A DNA stretch of 8,835 bases from Bacteroidales bacterium (GTDB taxonomy: Bacteria; Bacteroidota; Bacteroidia; Bacteroidales; UBA7960), in contig SLOR01000291.1 in the NCBI GenBank assembly GCA_007132395.1, positions 1-8,835 on the forward strand. The letters are read 5' to 3'. Under the pieces are notes generated by a model. That model had not been told where the DNA came from and ran no database searches. It saw nothing but the letters and a program-made list of their open reading frames with translations. Positions 1 to 6,488 of this stretch are shown in pieces. The number at the start of each line of letters is the position of its first letter. The first letter of the stretch is position 1. A program made the translations under genes and the position numbers.

Positions 1-815
1 CCGTGCGTGTGGATAACAGCCCTGCCCTTACAGGGCTTGCAGACAACCTGAGAATGGACATGTTCCGTCAGCTGCAACTGCGCGACCTGCTGGTATATTT
101 CGAGTTTAAAGATGGTGGTGTGGAGGTGAAACCTTTTGATATGCAGTTCGGACGATCTTCTGCCCAGCTTAGCGGGACACATTCTTTTGACCAGAGCATC
201 AATTATCTGATGAGCATGGCCATACCACGGGCGGAGTTTGGTGGTGCAGCCAATCAGGCACTGGAAAGCCTTGTTGGACAGGCCGCCGGAAGGGGCATAA
301 ATATCAGCCCGGGAGAAACAGTAAATGTTGGCGTAACCTTTACCGGTACAGTAACAGAACCCAGGGTCTCTATAAGCCTTGCAGAAAGTGCTGCGGATGT
401 ACGCCAACAATTGCAGGATGCCATTCAGGATGCGGTGCAGGACAGGGTGGATGACGTGAGAGAGCAGGCGCAGGAGGTTATTGACGATACAAGAGAGCAG
501 GTTAGCCAAGAGCTTGAGCGCAGGGCGCAACAAGTGGTTGCGGAGGCTGAGCGGCAGGCTGAAAGCATCCGCAGGGAAGCTAAAAGCGCAGCAGATGCTA
601 TTCGCAGCGAAGCCCGAACCAATGCCCGGCGCCTGGAAGAGGAAGCCAGCGGGGCTATTGCAAAAGCTGCTGCACGGCGTACAGGCGAGCAACTGGTTAA
701 ATCAGCCGACGAGCGTGCCGACAGGCTGGAGCAGGAAGCTGATAGCAGAGCTAACCAACTGGTGCAGGAAGCTAATCAGAGAGCTGAAAGTATAAGGGCT
801 GGTGATGAAGAATAG
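1..815 (+). CDS. AsmA-like protein, C-terminal part (5' end outside window)
   Basis: The reading frame is open to the left edge, so the GTG at position 3 is probably an internal valine and not the start. Residues 1-125 (counted from position 3) look like the C-terminal beta-rich region of AsmA-family proteins: alternating strands, a 'GTHSFDQSINYLMSM' stretch and a closing strand 'TGTVTEPRVSISL'. AsmA-like proteins are envelope proteins anchored in the inner membrane, and several are implicated in phospholipid transport to the outer membrane. From about residue 128 to the end the protein is a highly charged Ala/Glu/Arg/Gln helix. Much of it falls into 11-residue units that begin A-x-x-[ILV], for example at residues 175, 186, 197, 208, 239, 250 and 261, which suggests a right-handed coiled coil. 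The gene ends at a TAG followed by a strong hairpin terminator. Family assignment is good; the exact role is inferred. Confidence 0.75.
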   Translation, partial: VRVDNSPALTGLADNLRMDMFRQLQLRDLLVYFEFKDGGVEVKPFDMQFGRSSAQLSGTHSFDQSINYLMSMAIPRAEFGGAANQALESLVGQAAGRGINISPGETVNVGVTFTGTVTEPRVSISLAESAADVRQQLQDAIQDAVQDRVDDVREQAQEVIDDTREQVSQELERRAQQVVAEAERQAESIRREAKSAADAIRSEARTNARRLEEEASGAIAKAAARRTGEQLVKSADERADRLEQEADSRANQLVQEANQRAESIRAGDEE

Positions 816-838
816 GTGACGCAACTATTAAGCTAAAT

Positions 839-881
839 AAAAAAGGCGATTCTGTGCAAAAAACAAGAATCGCCTTTTTTT
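839..881. terminator. Bidirectional intrinsic terminator between the AsmA-like and thioesterase genes
   Basis: A perfect 10-bp stem (AGGCGATTCT at 844-853 with AGAATCGCCT at 866-875) encloses a 12-base loop. It is flanked by A residues on the left and seven T residues on the right (875-881). Read rightward it ends the AsmA-like transcript; read leftward the left-hand A run gives the T run that would end the OsmC-thioesterase transcript, whose stop codon is at 899. Confidence 0.85.
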
Positions 882-898
882 ATCTCATTACGAGAATT

Positions 899-1279
899 CT
901 AAAGGGACTCCATAAATCTTTGTTTATTCACGATGTAGCGGGTATGTGTGCCAAAGCCTATCTTGCCATCTTCATCAAAAGCTTCTACAGAAAAGGTGAG
1001 TTTTTTTCCTTCTATGAGCGTTATTTCCGACACCGCCCATACCCTTTTGCCAACGGCAGTAGCTTTAATATGTTTTATGTTTACATCCCTTCCCACCGTT
1101 AAAAAACCTTCGGGCAAATACTCTTTCAGACTTGTGTGCGCCGTGTTTTCCATGAGAGCGATCATGGCAGGGGTGGCGAATACTTCCACCAGTCCCGATC
1201 CGTAAGCCGTGGCCGTGTCTTTGGGGGCAACAATTTGTTCAAGCTTTCCTTTAATACCTGTATGTAGTTGCGAAGTCAT
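899..1279 (-). CDS. FlK-like hotdog-fold thioesterase
   Basis: This 126-residue protein has the length and layout of a single hotdog-domain thioesterase related to the fluoroacetyl-CoA thioesterase FlK. Such enzymes hydrolyse acyl-CoA thioesters in the cytoplasm. The three FlK catalytic residues (Thr42, Glu50, His76) appear to correspond to Thr36 in 'VFATPAM', Glu44 in 'LMENTAH' and His70 in 'IKHIKATAVG'. Their spacing of 8 and 26 residues matches FlK. The central 'T(A/P)xVG' turn and the 'GxGTHxR' strand near residues 108-114 are also typical. The physiological substrate is unknown; most relatives in organisms that do not meet fluoroacetate are simply called thioesterase family proteins. The gene starts 11 bases after the OsmC-family stop with no promoter or clear ribosome binding site between them, so the two are probably one transcript. 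Confidence 0.85.
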   Translation of the reverse strand: MTSQLHTGIKGKLEQIVAPKDTATAYGSGLVEVFATPAMIALMENTAHTSLKEYLPEGFLTVGRDVNIKHIKATAVGKRVWAVSEITLIEGKKLTFSVEAFDEDGKIGFGTHTRYIVNKQRFMESL

Positions 1280-1290
1280 AACTGTAATTG

Positions 1291-1698
1291 TTAATAGTTG
1301 AAGTTTGTTACCACCTTAATATCGGGGTGAATGCTTTTAGCTACAGGGCAATGTTTAGCGGCATTTTCCAGAATAGCTTTTTGCTTTGAGGTATAGGGGT
1401 TTTCCTTGTTGAAGTCAAAATCCATTACGATTTCTGCAATGCGTCGTGGGTTGGAAGCCATGATTTTGGTGGTTCTTACGGTAATCTTGTCAAGAGAAAA
1501 ACCGTGTGTGCTGGCAGTCATGTCCATAATGGTTAGCATACAGCTTCCCATGGCCGTTGCTACCAGGTCGGTAGGAGAAAAAGCCTCACCCTTTCCGTTA
1601 TTGTCCGTTGGAGCATCAGTAATGATGCTTTGCGATGAAAGCAAATGAGTGGCTTGTGTGCGATATTCGCCTTGGTAGATTGTTTTTACTGTTTCCAT
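1291..1698 (-). CDS. OsmC/Ohr-family protein (thiol peroxidase-like)
   Basis: With its start at 1698 the protein has 135 residues, normal for the OsmC/Ohr family. These cytoplasmic proteins reduce organic hydroperoxides through a pair of cysteines. Both are present: Cys53 in 'TAMGSCMLTIMD' and Cys117 in 'AAKHCPVAKSI'. The family's 'FSPTDLVATA' segment (residues 40-49) precedes the first. The frame extends upstream to a Met at 1779, but that extension runs through the terminator of the preceding gene and the promoter -7 box, so I chose the internal Met 'METVKTIYQG'. Its leader is short and A-rich. Pairing with a thioesterase gene suggests a small stress or detoxification operon, but that is inference. 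The exact subgroup (Ohr, OsmC or YhfA-like) is not settled. Confidence 0.88.
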   Translation of the reverse strand: METVKTIYQGEYRTQATHLLSSQSIITDAPTDNNGKGEAFSPTDLVATAMGSCMLTIMDMTASTHGFSLDKITVRTTKIMASNPRRIAEIVMDFDFNKENPYTSKQKAILENAAKHCPVAKSIHPDIKVVTNFNY

Positions 1699-1717
1699 TT
1701 TTTTAGATTTGATGTCG

Positions 1718-1725
1718 CAAAGATA
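1718..1725 (-). promoter_or_regulatory. Bacteroidota -7 box for the OsmC-thioesterase operon
   Basis: The minus strand reads TATCTTTG here, an exact TAnnTTTG match 19 bases upstream of the chosen ATG at 1698. I see no matching TTG at the usual -33 distance, so this is half a promoter by sequence. Its position supports the internal start. Confidence 0.55.
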
Positions 1726-1761
1726 GGATAATTGATTTTTGGAAAAGGAGATTGCGGACAT

Positions 1762-1798
1762 AAAAAACCCCGACTCCATAAAGAAGCCGGGGAAAAAA
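1762..1798 (-). terminator. Intrinsic terminator of the cysteine-rich protein gene
   Basis: On the minus strand a 10-bp stem (CCCCGGCTTC with GGAGTCGGGG, two G-U pairs) encloses a 5-base loop and is followed by six T residues. It lies 36 bases after the stop codon at 1835. It has no T run on the plus strand, so it works leftward only. It insulates the OsmC operon from the upstream gene. Confidence 0.85.
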
Positions 1799-1834
1799 GC
1801 ACAGTATTTGGAAATTTATTTAAAAGGGAAATCT

Positions 1835-2245
1835 TTAGTTTTCTTTACTTGCTTGCTGAGATCTGATTCCTGAAGGAACTTTAGTGCACTCACCGGGCTG
1901 GGGGCCACTGGCTTTCACTGCAGAAGTTCCGGTGCATCCTGCGGCGGCAGCACTACTGGTGCTCGTTTGCAATACTTTTACTTCTTCAGTTTGAGCGTCT
2001 GCTTTGGTTTCTTTAGAAGCGCAGCATGCGCTTTCTGCTGTTTTGCCTGCACATGCAGCTGCCTTGGCAGTTTCTTCGCAACCGCTTTTAGCGGCGGCAG
2101 TCTGGGTGGCTTCGGCTGTTTTAACATTGCTGCTGCAACAAGTGGAAGCTTTTTCCTTTCTTTCAGTTTCTGTTGCGGTAAGCATAATGCTAGTACCGGC
2201 AATCAATAGTAAACTCATCAGGGATGTTAAGATGTATTTTTTCAT
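1835..2245 (-). CDS. Small exported cysteine-rich protein, unknown function
   Basis: I do not recognise this 136-residue protein. It begins with a clear signal peptide: 'MKKY', then a hydrophobic stretch to about residue 22, with likely cleavage near Ala24. There is no lipobox cysteine. The mature part is low-complexity, rich in Ala, Thr, Ser, Lys and Glu, and carries eight cysteines at 36, 37, 56, 65, 74, 75, 104 and 120, including two CC pairs. The segments around the CC pairs resemble each other ('STCCSSNVKTAEA' and 'SACCASKETKADA', offset 38), and C56, C65 and C74 are spaced by nine, so it may have grown by internal duplication. The composition would suit binding of soft metal ions or disulfide cross-linking in the periplasm or outside, but nothing proves either. 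The frame extends upstream to 2449; the start at 2245 is chosen because it places the signal peptide at the N-terminus and the promoter just upstream. Confidence 0.75.
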   Translation of the reverse strand: MKKYILTSLMSLLLIAGTSIMLTATETERKEKASTCCSSNVKTAEATQTAAAKSGCEETAKAAACAGKTAESACCASKETKADAQTEEVKVLQTSTSSAAAAGCTGTSAVKASGPQPGECTKVPSGIRSQQASKEN

Positions 2246-2280
2246 AGTTTTATTTTTTGGTTGCTTATTCTTATTTAGAC

Positions 2281-2312
2281 CAAAGATAAATAAAGTTGAA
2301 TCAAAAAACCAA
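2281..2312 (-). promoter_or_regulatory. Bacteroidota promoter for the cysteine-rich protein gene
   Basis: On the minus strand TTG (2310-2312) is followed after 21 bases by TATCTTTG (2281-2288), an exact TAnnTTTG -7 box. It lies 35 bases upstream of the ATG at 2245, leaving an A/T-rich leader of roughly 30 bases. It lies inside the upstream reading-frame extension, which argues against the longer protein. Confidence 0.7.
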
Positions 2313-2471
2313 GTGTTTTTGAAAAAAAATACAAAAAAACTTTTTAAACCGACGAAGCGGCTGAATATCAGGATGAAAGTGTGATAGCTGTAACCGCCAT
2401 GCCAGGTAGTCCGGTAAACAGATGTTGTATTAATAATCGCTAAATTCACCGTGATAACTTATAAAACTTTA

Positions 2472-2499
2472 TTGTGTATGAAAATTTCCAATAAATTTG
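2472..2499 (+). promoter_or_regulatory. Bacteroidota promoter for the adaptor-permease unit
   Basis: TTG (2472-2474), a 17-base spacer and TAAATTTG (2492-2499) match the TTG / TAnnTTTG pattern. The ATG of the adaptor gene follows 39 bases later. The 293-base gap 2246-2538 holds this promoter and the divergent one at 2281-2312; I see no gene or repeat in it. Confidence 0.65.
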
Positions 2500-2538
2500 G
2501 CCGTTTAATTCAAAAACAACCTTCCAACCCAGTCCGTT

Positions 2539-3780
2539 ATGCGCAATAAAAAGAATTTTATTATCCCAATATTAATAATTATCATCGGTGCGCTCTGGCT
2601 AGTGCTGAGAACAGAGACATCAGGTGTTGAGCAGATAAAAGTGCCTGTTGAAAGGGGCGACTTTGTTATCAGTGTTTACACCAGTGGTGAACTGGAGGCC
2701 AAAAGTTCAGAAAATATTTCCGGACCGTCAGGCCTGCGAACTGTTGGCTTGTGGAACGTGCAAATCAGTGAGTTGATTCCGGAGGGAACCATTGTTGAAC
2801 AGGGCGACTGGGTGGCAACTCTCGACAGAACAGAAATTTCCAACAGGTTAAAAGATTTGGAGACAGAACTGGAAAAGCTTCAAACCATGCATACCCAGAC
2901 ACGCCTTGACACAACCATGGAATTGCGCAATGCCCGCAACGATTTAGTTAATCTCGAGTATGCCCTGGAAGAAGCCCGCATTGCCCTTGAGCAATCTTCT
3001 TTTGAACCTCCGGCCGCCATCCGGCAGGCAGAAATCAACCTTGATAAGGCGGAACGATCCTTCGTTCAGGCTTCACATAATTACGAACTCCGCCTGGAGC
3101 AGGCACGTGCCAAAATGCAGGAGGTTACCGCAAGTCTTAATCAGATAAAAAGGCGCTACGACAACATGAATGCAGTGCTCGATGAATTTATAATTACCGC
3201 GCCCAAGCCGGGAATGGTTATCTATAAAAGACAATGGGATGGCTCGAAGGTAACGGTGGGCTCGCAGATAAGTACCTGGGATAACACGGTGGCCACCCTG
3301 CCCGATTTTTCGGTTATGATGAGCCGCACATACGTTAACGAAGTGGATATCAGCAAGGTATCATTGAATCAAATGGCGGAAATCGTGGTGGATGCCTTTC
3401 CTGAGAAAAAGTTTACCGGTGTGGTAACAGAAGTTGCCAACATTGGAGAGCAGCGTCCCAACCAGGATGCCAGGGTGTTTGAAGTAAAAATCCGCATCAA
3501 TGAGTCTGATACCATCCTTCGTCCGGCCATGACCACTAAAAATACCATTGTCACCCACGTGGAGGACGATGTCATTTTTGTGCCTTTGGAGGCTATCCAC
3601 CTGCAGGATACCCTAACCTATGTTTTCAAGGATTTGCAAAACCGCATCGTAAGGCAGCAGATAATTACCGGCATGCGCAACGAAAATCAGATTATCATCA
3701 AAGAGGGACTAAAAGAGGGCGAAAACGTATATCTTACTCTTCCCGGCAAACCCGAAGACTTCCGATTCATGGAACTTTAA
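2539..3780 (+). CDS. Periplasmic adaptor (membrane fusion) protein, HlyD/MacA-like
   Basis: This 413-residue protein has the architecture of the adaptor subunit of an ABC or RND export complex. A single N-terminal membrane anchor (about 7-23) is followed by the first half of a lipoyl-like domain (about 38-98, with 'TSGELEA' and 'VEQGDWVATLD'). A long helical hairpin comes next (about 100-213). The second lipoyl half opens with 'FIITAPKPGMVIYK' (217-230). Then come a beta-barrel region (about 255-340, 'YVNEVDISKV' and 'GVVTEVANIG') and a membrane-proximal domain ('VIFVPLEAIHL', 345-355). Adaptors of this kind link an inner-membrane transporter to an outer-membrane channel. The next gene, 18 bases downstream, encodes a MacB-like permease, so this is the MacA-type partner. 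The substrate cannot be told from sequence. No outer-membrane TolC-like gene is in the window. Confidence 0.88.
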   Translation: MRNKKNFIIPILIIIIGALWLVLRTETSGVEQIKVPVERGDFVISVYTSGELEAKSSENISGPSGLRTVGLWNVQISELIPEGTIVEQGDWVATLDRTEISNRLKDLETELEKLQTMHTQTRLDTTMELRNARNDLVNLEYALEEARIALEQSSFEPPAAIRQAEINLDKAERSFVQASHNYELRLEQARAKMQEVTASLNQIKRRYDNMNAVLDEFIITAPKPGMVIYKRQWDGSKVTVGSQISTWDNTVATLPDFSVMMSRTYVNEVDISKVSLNQMAEIVVDAFPEKKFTGVVTEVANIGEQRPNQDARVFEVKIRINESDTILRPAMTTKNTIVTHVEDDVIFVPLEAIHLQDTLTYVFKDLQNRIVRQQIITGMRNENQIIIKEGLKEGENVYLTLPGKPEDFRFMEL

Positions 3781-3798
3781 AGCAATACCCCGGCTGCT

Positions 3799-5139
3799 AT
3801 GATAAAATCACAAAGGTATTTTTACAACCTTAATATTGCGCTTGACGCCGTGCTTGCCAATAAATTCCGCTCCATGCTCACTGCCCTTGGTATCATTTTC
3901 GGGGTTGGTGCCGTTATTGCCATGCTGGCCATTGGTACCGGTGCGCGGCAGGAAATCCTGGATCAGATGAAGCTGGTGGGGGTAAATAACATTATTATCC
4001 GCCCGGTTTTTCCCGATGATGATGATAGCAGGCAGGAGTTGTGGGAAGGGCGGTTCTCCCCGGGACTTAACCTGGAAGATGCCCGCAGTATCCTGCAAAT
4101 CATTCCCAGCGTGGAAAGGGTAAGCCCGGAGCTTGAAGTTTCCACTTTCGGCTTTTATCAGGGCATCCGGCGTCCTGTTAGAATTGCAGGGGTAAACCCG
4201 CAGCATTTCGAGCTCTTTGGCCTGAACCTGCTCTACGGGAGCATGTTTTCTGATGATGTTCTGAAGGACGGTCTTCCCGTTTGTATTATAAGCAACCAGG
4301 TGCGGGCACTTTTCTTTGGCAATACCAATCCGGTGGGAAAGCAGCTAAAAGTGGGAAACAACTGGTTAACGGTAATCGGGGTAGTAGAGGATCGGATTAC
4401 CGGCGGTCAATCGGTAGAAAAACTGGGCATCAGCGAATTTGGCAGTATCGTATATACGCCGGTGCAAACTACCTTGATTCGCTATATGGATCGCTCGGCC
4501 GTATCTGCTGCCGACATAGCCCGCGCCCGAAATCAGGCAAGAGGCCGTATGGGCGGAAATCAGCAGGAACCTCCCAAACCCAAGAGCTACCATCAGCTGG
4601 ATCGGATTGTTGTGCAGGTGGAAAACTCGGAATCGCTCAGCTCCACCTCCGAGATAATTCAGCGCATGTTGCTCAGGCGGCACAATGGGGTGGAAGATTT
4701 TGAAATTATTGTGCCCGAACTTTTGCTTCAGCAAGAGCAAAGAGCCAAGGATATTTTTAATATAGTACTGGGTGCCATTGCAGGTATATCTTTATTGGTG
4801 GGGGGCATCGGCATCATGAATATTATGTTGGCCTCAGTAATGGAACGTACACGTGAAATTGGCATCCGCCTGGCCGTGGGGGCAAAAAAAACGGATGTTG
4901 TCTTTCAGTTTTTGGCCGAATCGGTATTTATTAGTATTACCGGTGGCATAATAGGAGTGTTTTTGGGAATTTCCATTTCCCGGCTTATAATGCAATTTAC
5001 CGATATTCTTACCATCGTCTCGGTTTCCTCTATTATTATCTCCTTTTTTGTTTCGGCAAGCATTGGTGTGATTTTCGGCTTTATGCCCGCACGAAAAGCT
5101 GCACAAAAAGACCCGGTTACCTCTTTACGCTACGAATAA
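3799..5139 (+). CDS. MacB-like ABC transporter permease (MacB_PCD plus FtsX domains), no fused ATPase
   Basis: This 446-residue inner-membrane protein has the four-helix plan of MacB/FtsX-type permeases. TM1 is at about 24-46 ('LTALGIIFGVGAVIAMLAIG'), a large periplasmic domain spans about 50-315, TM2 is at about 320-346 and TM3 and TM4 at about 372-398 and 405-429. Signature segments are 'GGIGIMNIMLASVMERTREI' followed by 'GIRLAVGAKKTDV', and the tail 'GFMPARKAAQKDPVTSLRYE'. In MacB itself the ATPase is fused at the N-terminus; here the protein starts directly at TM1, so the ATPase must be a separate protein. None is encoded here: the gene upstream is the adaptor and the gene downstream is elbB. 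The periplasmic domain contains a low-complexity Arg/Gln/Pro segment at about 238-263 that looks like a loop insertion. It probably works with the adaptor in ATP-driven export or envelope remodelling; the substrate is unknown. Confidence 0.9.
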   Translation: MIKSQRYFYNLNIALDAVLANKFRSMLTALGIIFGVGAVIAMLAIGTGARQEILDQMKLVGVNNIIIRPVFPDDDDSRQELWEGRFSPGLNLEDARSILQIIPSVERVSPELEVSTFGFYQGIRRPVRIAGVNPQHFELFGLNLLYGSMFSDDVLKDGLPVCIISNQVRALFFGNTNPVGKQLKVGNNWLTVIGVVEDRITGGQSVEKLGISEFGSIVYTPVQTTLIRYMDRSAVSAADIARARNQARGRMGGNQQEPPKPKSYHQLDRIVVQVENSESLSSTSEIIQRMLLRRHNGVEDFEIIVPELLLQQEQRAKDIFNIVLGAIAGISLLVGGIGIMNIMLASVMERTREIGIRLAVGAKKTDVVFQFLAESVFISITGGIIGVFLGISISRLIMQFTDILTIVSVSSIIISFFVSASIGVIFGFMPARKAAQKDPVTSLRYE

Positions 5140-5178
5140 AGCATAAATTTATTTTCTTATCAAATCCTTACTCCTGAC

Positions 5179-5198
5179 AAAGCAGAAGTCTGCTTTTT
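5179..5198 (+). terminator. Short intrinsic terminator after the permease gene
   Basis: A 7-bp stem (AAAGCAG at 5179-5185 with CTGCTTT at 5190-5196) closes a 4-base loop and ends in five T residues (5194-5198). It lies 40 bases past the permease stop. The stem is short and the T run partly inside it, so it may be weak. Confidence 0.55.
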
Positions 5199-5225
5199 CC
5201 ATTCGTTCCGGTTGTCTGCAATTTA

Positions 5226-5257
5226 TTTGGGATTTCGCCTGCAGAATTATAAATTTG
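5226..5257 (+). promoter_or_regulatory. Bacteroidota promoter for elbB
   Basis: TTTG (5226-5229), a 20-base spacer and TAAATTTG (5250-5257) match the phylum consensus closely. The elbB ATG follows 97 bases after the -7 box, leaving an A/T-rich leader of about 90 bases. The 215-base gap 5140-5354 holds only this and the preceding terminator. Confidence 0.7.
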
Positions 5258-5354
5258 TTAAGATGACAAGGTTTCGTAATTTATTAGAGAAATCGTTTAA
5301 GTATCTTATAATCAATAAATAACAGGCTATTACGAACATTAAAAGAAAGAAGAC

Positions 5355-6005
5355 ATGAAGAAATTTGCAGTTGTATTGGCCGGATGCGGCGTTTTTGACG
5401 GGGCGGAAATTCATGAAGCCACCCTTAGTATGTATGCCATTAAAAAACAGGGAGCGGACTACAAACTATTTGCCCCTGACGTGGACCAGCACCATGTAGT
5501 GAATCACATAACAGGCGACGAGATGAATGAAAAGCGCAATGTGCTCATTGAGTCGGCACGTATTGCCCGTGGGAATATTCAGCCTCTCAGTGAATTTAAA
5601 GCAGAAGATTTTGACGCTATCCTTTTCCCCGGAGGCTTTGGTGTAGCAAAGAACCTTTGCACCTTTGCAATTGACGGGCCCGATTGCACAGTAAATCCTG
5701 AAGTAGAGAGGGCTATGCAATCCATGCATAAGGCTGGCAAGCCCATTGCGGCATTATGCATATCACCGGTTTTGCTGGCCAAAATTTTTGGCGATGTTGA
5801 GCTCACCATCGGACAGGATAAGGATACTGCAGCAGCAGTGGAAAAGCTGGGTGCCAGGCATAAAACCACCAACCATGGAGAGGTAATCATTGATGCAAAA
5901 AACAACATCTATACAACCCCGTGCTATATGCTTGATGCGAATATTGTAGAAATAGGAGAGGGGGCAGAGAATATCGTAAGAGCTGTGCTGAAAACCCTTG
6001 CCTGA
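5355..6005 (+). CDS. elbB: ElbB-like DJ-1/PfpI-superfamily protein (glyoxalase III-type)
   Basis: The 216-residue protein follows Escherichia coli ElbB (217 residues) through its whole length as I recall that sequence. Shared segments include the N-terminal 'SGCGVxDGxEIHEA' (here 'AGCGVFDGAEIHEA'), 'NHxTGExMxExRNVLIE', 'FPGGFGVAKNL' and 'TTPxYML'. The likely nucleophile is Cys135 in 'ALCISPVLLAKIF', at the nucleophile-elbow position of the class I amidotransferase-like fold; the Glu commonly paired with it in DJ-1 proteins is probably Glu19. E. coli ElbB was first linked to isoprenoid synthesis and later reported to have weak cofactor-independent glyoxalase activity; its true role is uncertain. 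An A/G-rich 'AAAGAAAGAAG' lies just before the ATG. The gene is monocistronic by its promoter and terminator and is convergent with the Nudix gene, 12 bases away. Confidence 0.93.
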   Translation: MKKFAVVLAGCGVFDGAEIHEATLSMYAIKKQGADYKLFAPDVDQHHVVNHITGDEMNEKRNVLIESARIARGNIQPLSEFKAEDFDAILFPGGFGVAKNLCTFAIDGPDCTVNPEVERAMQSMHKAGKPIAALCISPVLLAKIFGDVELTIGQDKDTAAAVEKLGARHKTTNHGEVIIDAKNNIYTTPCYMLDANIVEIGEGAENIVRAVLKTLA

Positions 6006-6018
6006 GGCGAGAGTTTTC
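5990..6018. other. Hairpin centred on the elbB stop codon, possible leftward terminator for the Nudix gene
   Basis: GAAAAC (5990-5995) pairs with GTTTTC (6013-6018), and inside it CTTGCC (5997-6002) pairs with GGCGAG (6006-6011) with one G-U pair. The stop codon TGA forms the loop. The stem fills the gap between the two convergent stop codons. On the minus strand its 3' arm holds four T residues but no further T run, so a terminator role for the Nudix transcript is only possible. Confidence 0.3.
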
Positions 6019-6467
6019 TATTTAGCCATTATTTCCAAAGCCCTTTTCAGGGCTTTTTTTATAATCTTATCGTGGTCGAAGGCCAGGGGGGGGAGGTGGT
6101 TGAGGTCGAACCAGCGGGCATTGACAGCATCGCTGCCGGGCCTTAGGCTGGCATCACCGGCTTTTGAAAAGCCCCAGAAAGCCACGGTGATGGTCCGGTG
6201 GCGTGGGTCGCGATCCGGTTCGCTGAAGGCTTCCAGCTGGAAAAAGCGGATATCCTTCAACCCGGTTTCTTCCTCCACCTCCCTGACAACGCACGCTTCA
6301 AGGGTTTCCTCCTTATCCACAAAACCTCCGGGCAGTGCCCACATGCCCTTGAAAGGATCGTTTTTTCGTTCAATGAGCAGGATGTTCAATTCTTCTTCCT
6401 TCTTCAGCTTGAAAATAACAGCATCGACTGTTACTGCCGGCCGCGGGTATTCATAGGTGTAGCTCAT
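6018..6467 (-). CDS. Nudix hydrolase
   Basis: This 149-residue protein has a complete Nudix box: Gly48, Glu54, then Arg62-Glu63-Val64, Glu66, Glu67, Gly69 and Leu70, exactly fitting GX5EX7REUXEEXGU. The glutamates bind the metal for hydrolysis of a nucleoside diphosphate linked to another group. The N-terminal 'YEYPRPAVTVDAVIF' and 'MWALPGGFVDKEE' resemble the ADP-ribose pyrophosphatase-like Nudix proteins related to NrtR, but there is no C-terminal winged-helix domain, so it looks like an enzyme and not a regulator. The substrate is not determined. It starts 21 bases after the stop of the repeat-protein gene and may share its transcript. The last codons overlap the elbB terminator on the other strand. 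A run of eight G (6086-6093 on the plus strand) falls in the codons near residues 126-128. Confidence 0.93.
   Translation of the reverse strand: MSYTYEYPRPAVTVDAVIFKLKKEEELNILLIERKNDPFKGMWALPGGFVDKEETLEACVVREVEEETGLKDIRFFQLEAFSEPDRDPRHRTITVAFWGFSKAGDASLRPGSDAVNARWFDLNHLPPLAFDHDKIIKKALKRALEIMAK
6037..6060 (+). terminator. Intrinsic terminator of elbB inside the Nudix gene
   Basis: An 8-bp stem (AAAGCCCT at 6037-6044 with AGGGCTTT at 6049-6056) with a 4-base loop ends in seven T residues (6054-6060). It lies 31 bases past the elbB stop and within the last dozen or so codons of the convergent Nudix gene. On the minus strand there is no T run after the stem, so it works rightward only. Confidence 0.8.
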
Positions 6468-6488
6468 ATCCTTTGTCAGCTTTGTGGT

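Noticed and set aside
1699..1779. Longer OsmC-family protein starting at the Met at 1779
   Set aside because: The extension translates through the upstream gene's terminator and the -7 box, and it has no family similarity; the internal Met at 1698 gives the normal family length.
2004..2384. Plus-strand reading frame opposite the cysteine-rich gene
   Set aside because: It is an antisense shadow that runs through the minus-strand promoter; its hydrophobic start is the reverse reading of Ala/Ser-rich codons.
2246..2449. Longer cysteine-rich protein starting at 2449
   Set aside because: The added 68 residues would bury the signal peptide and cover the promoter; the Met at 2245 fits an exported protein.
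5998..6456. Plus-strand 152-residue reading frame opposite the Nudix gene
   Set aside because: It is the antisense of a complete Nudix domain, contains the elbB terminator and has no family-like features.
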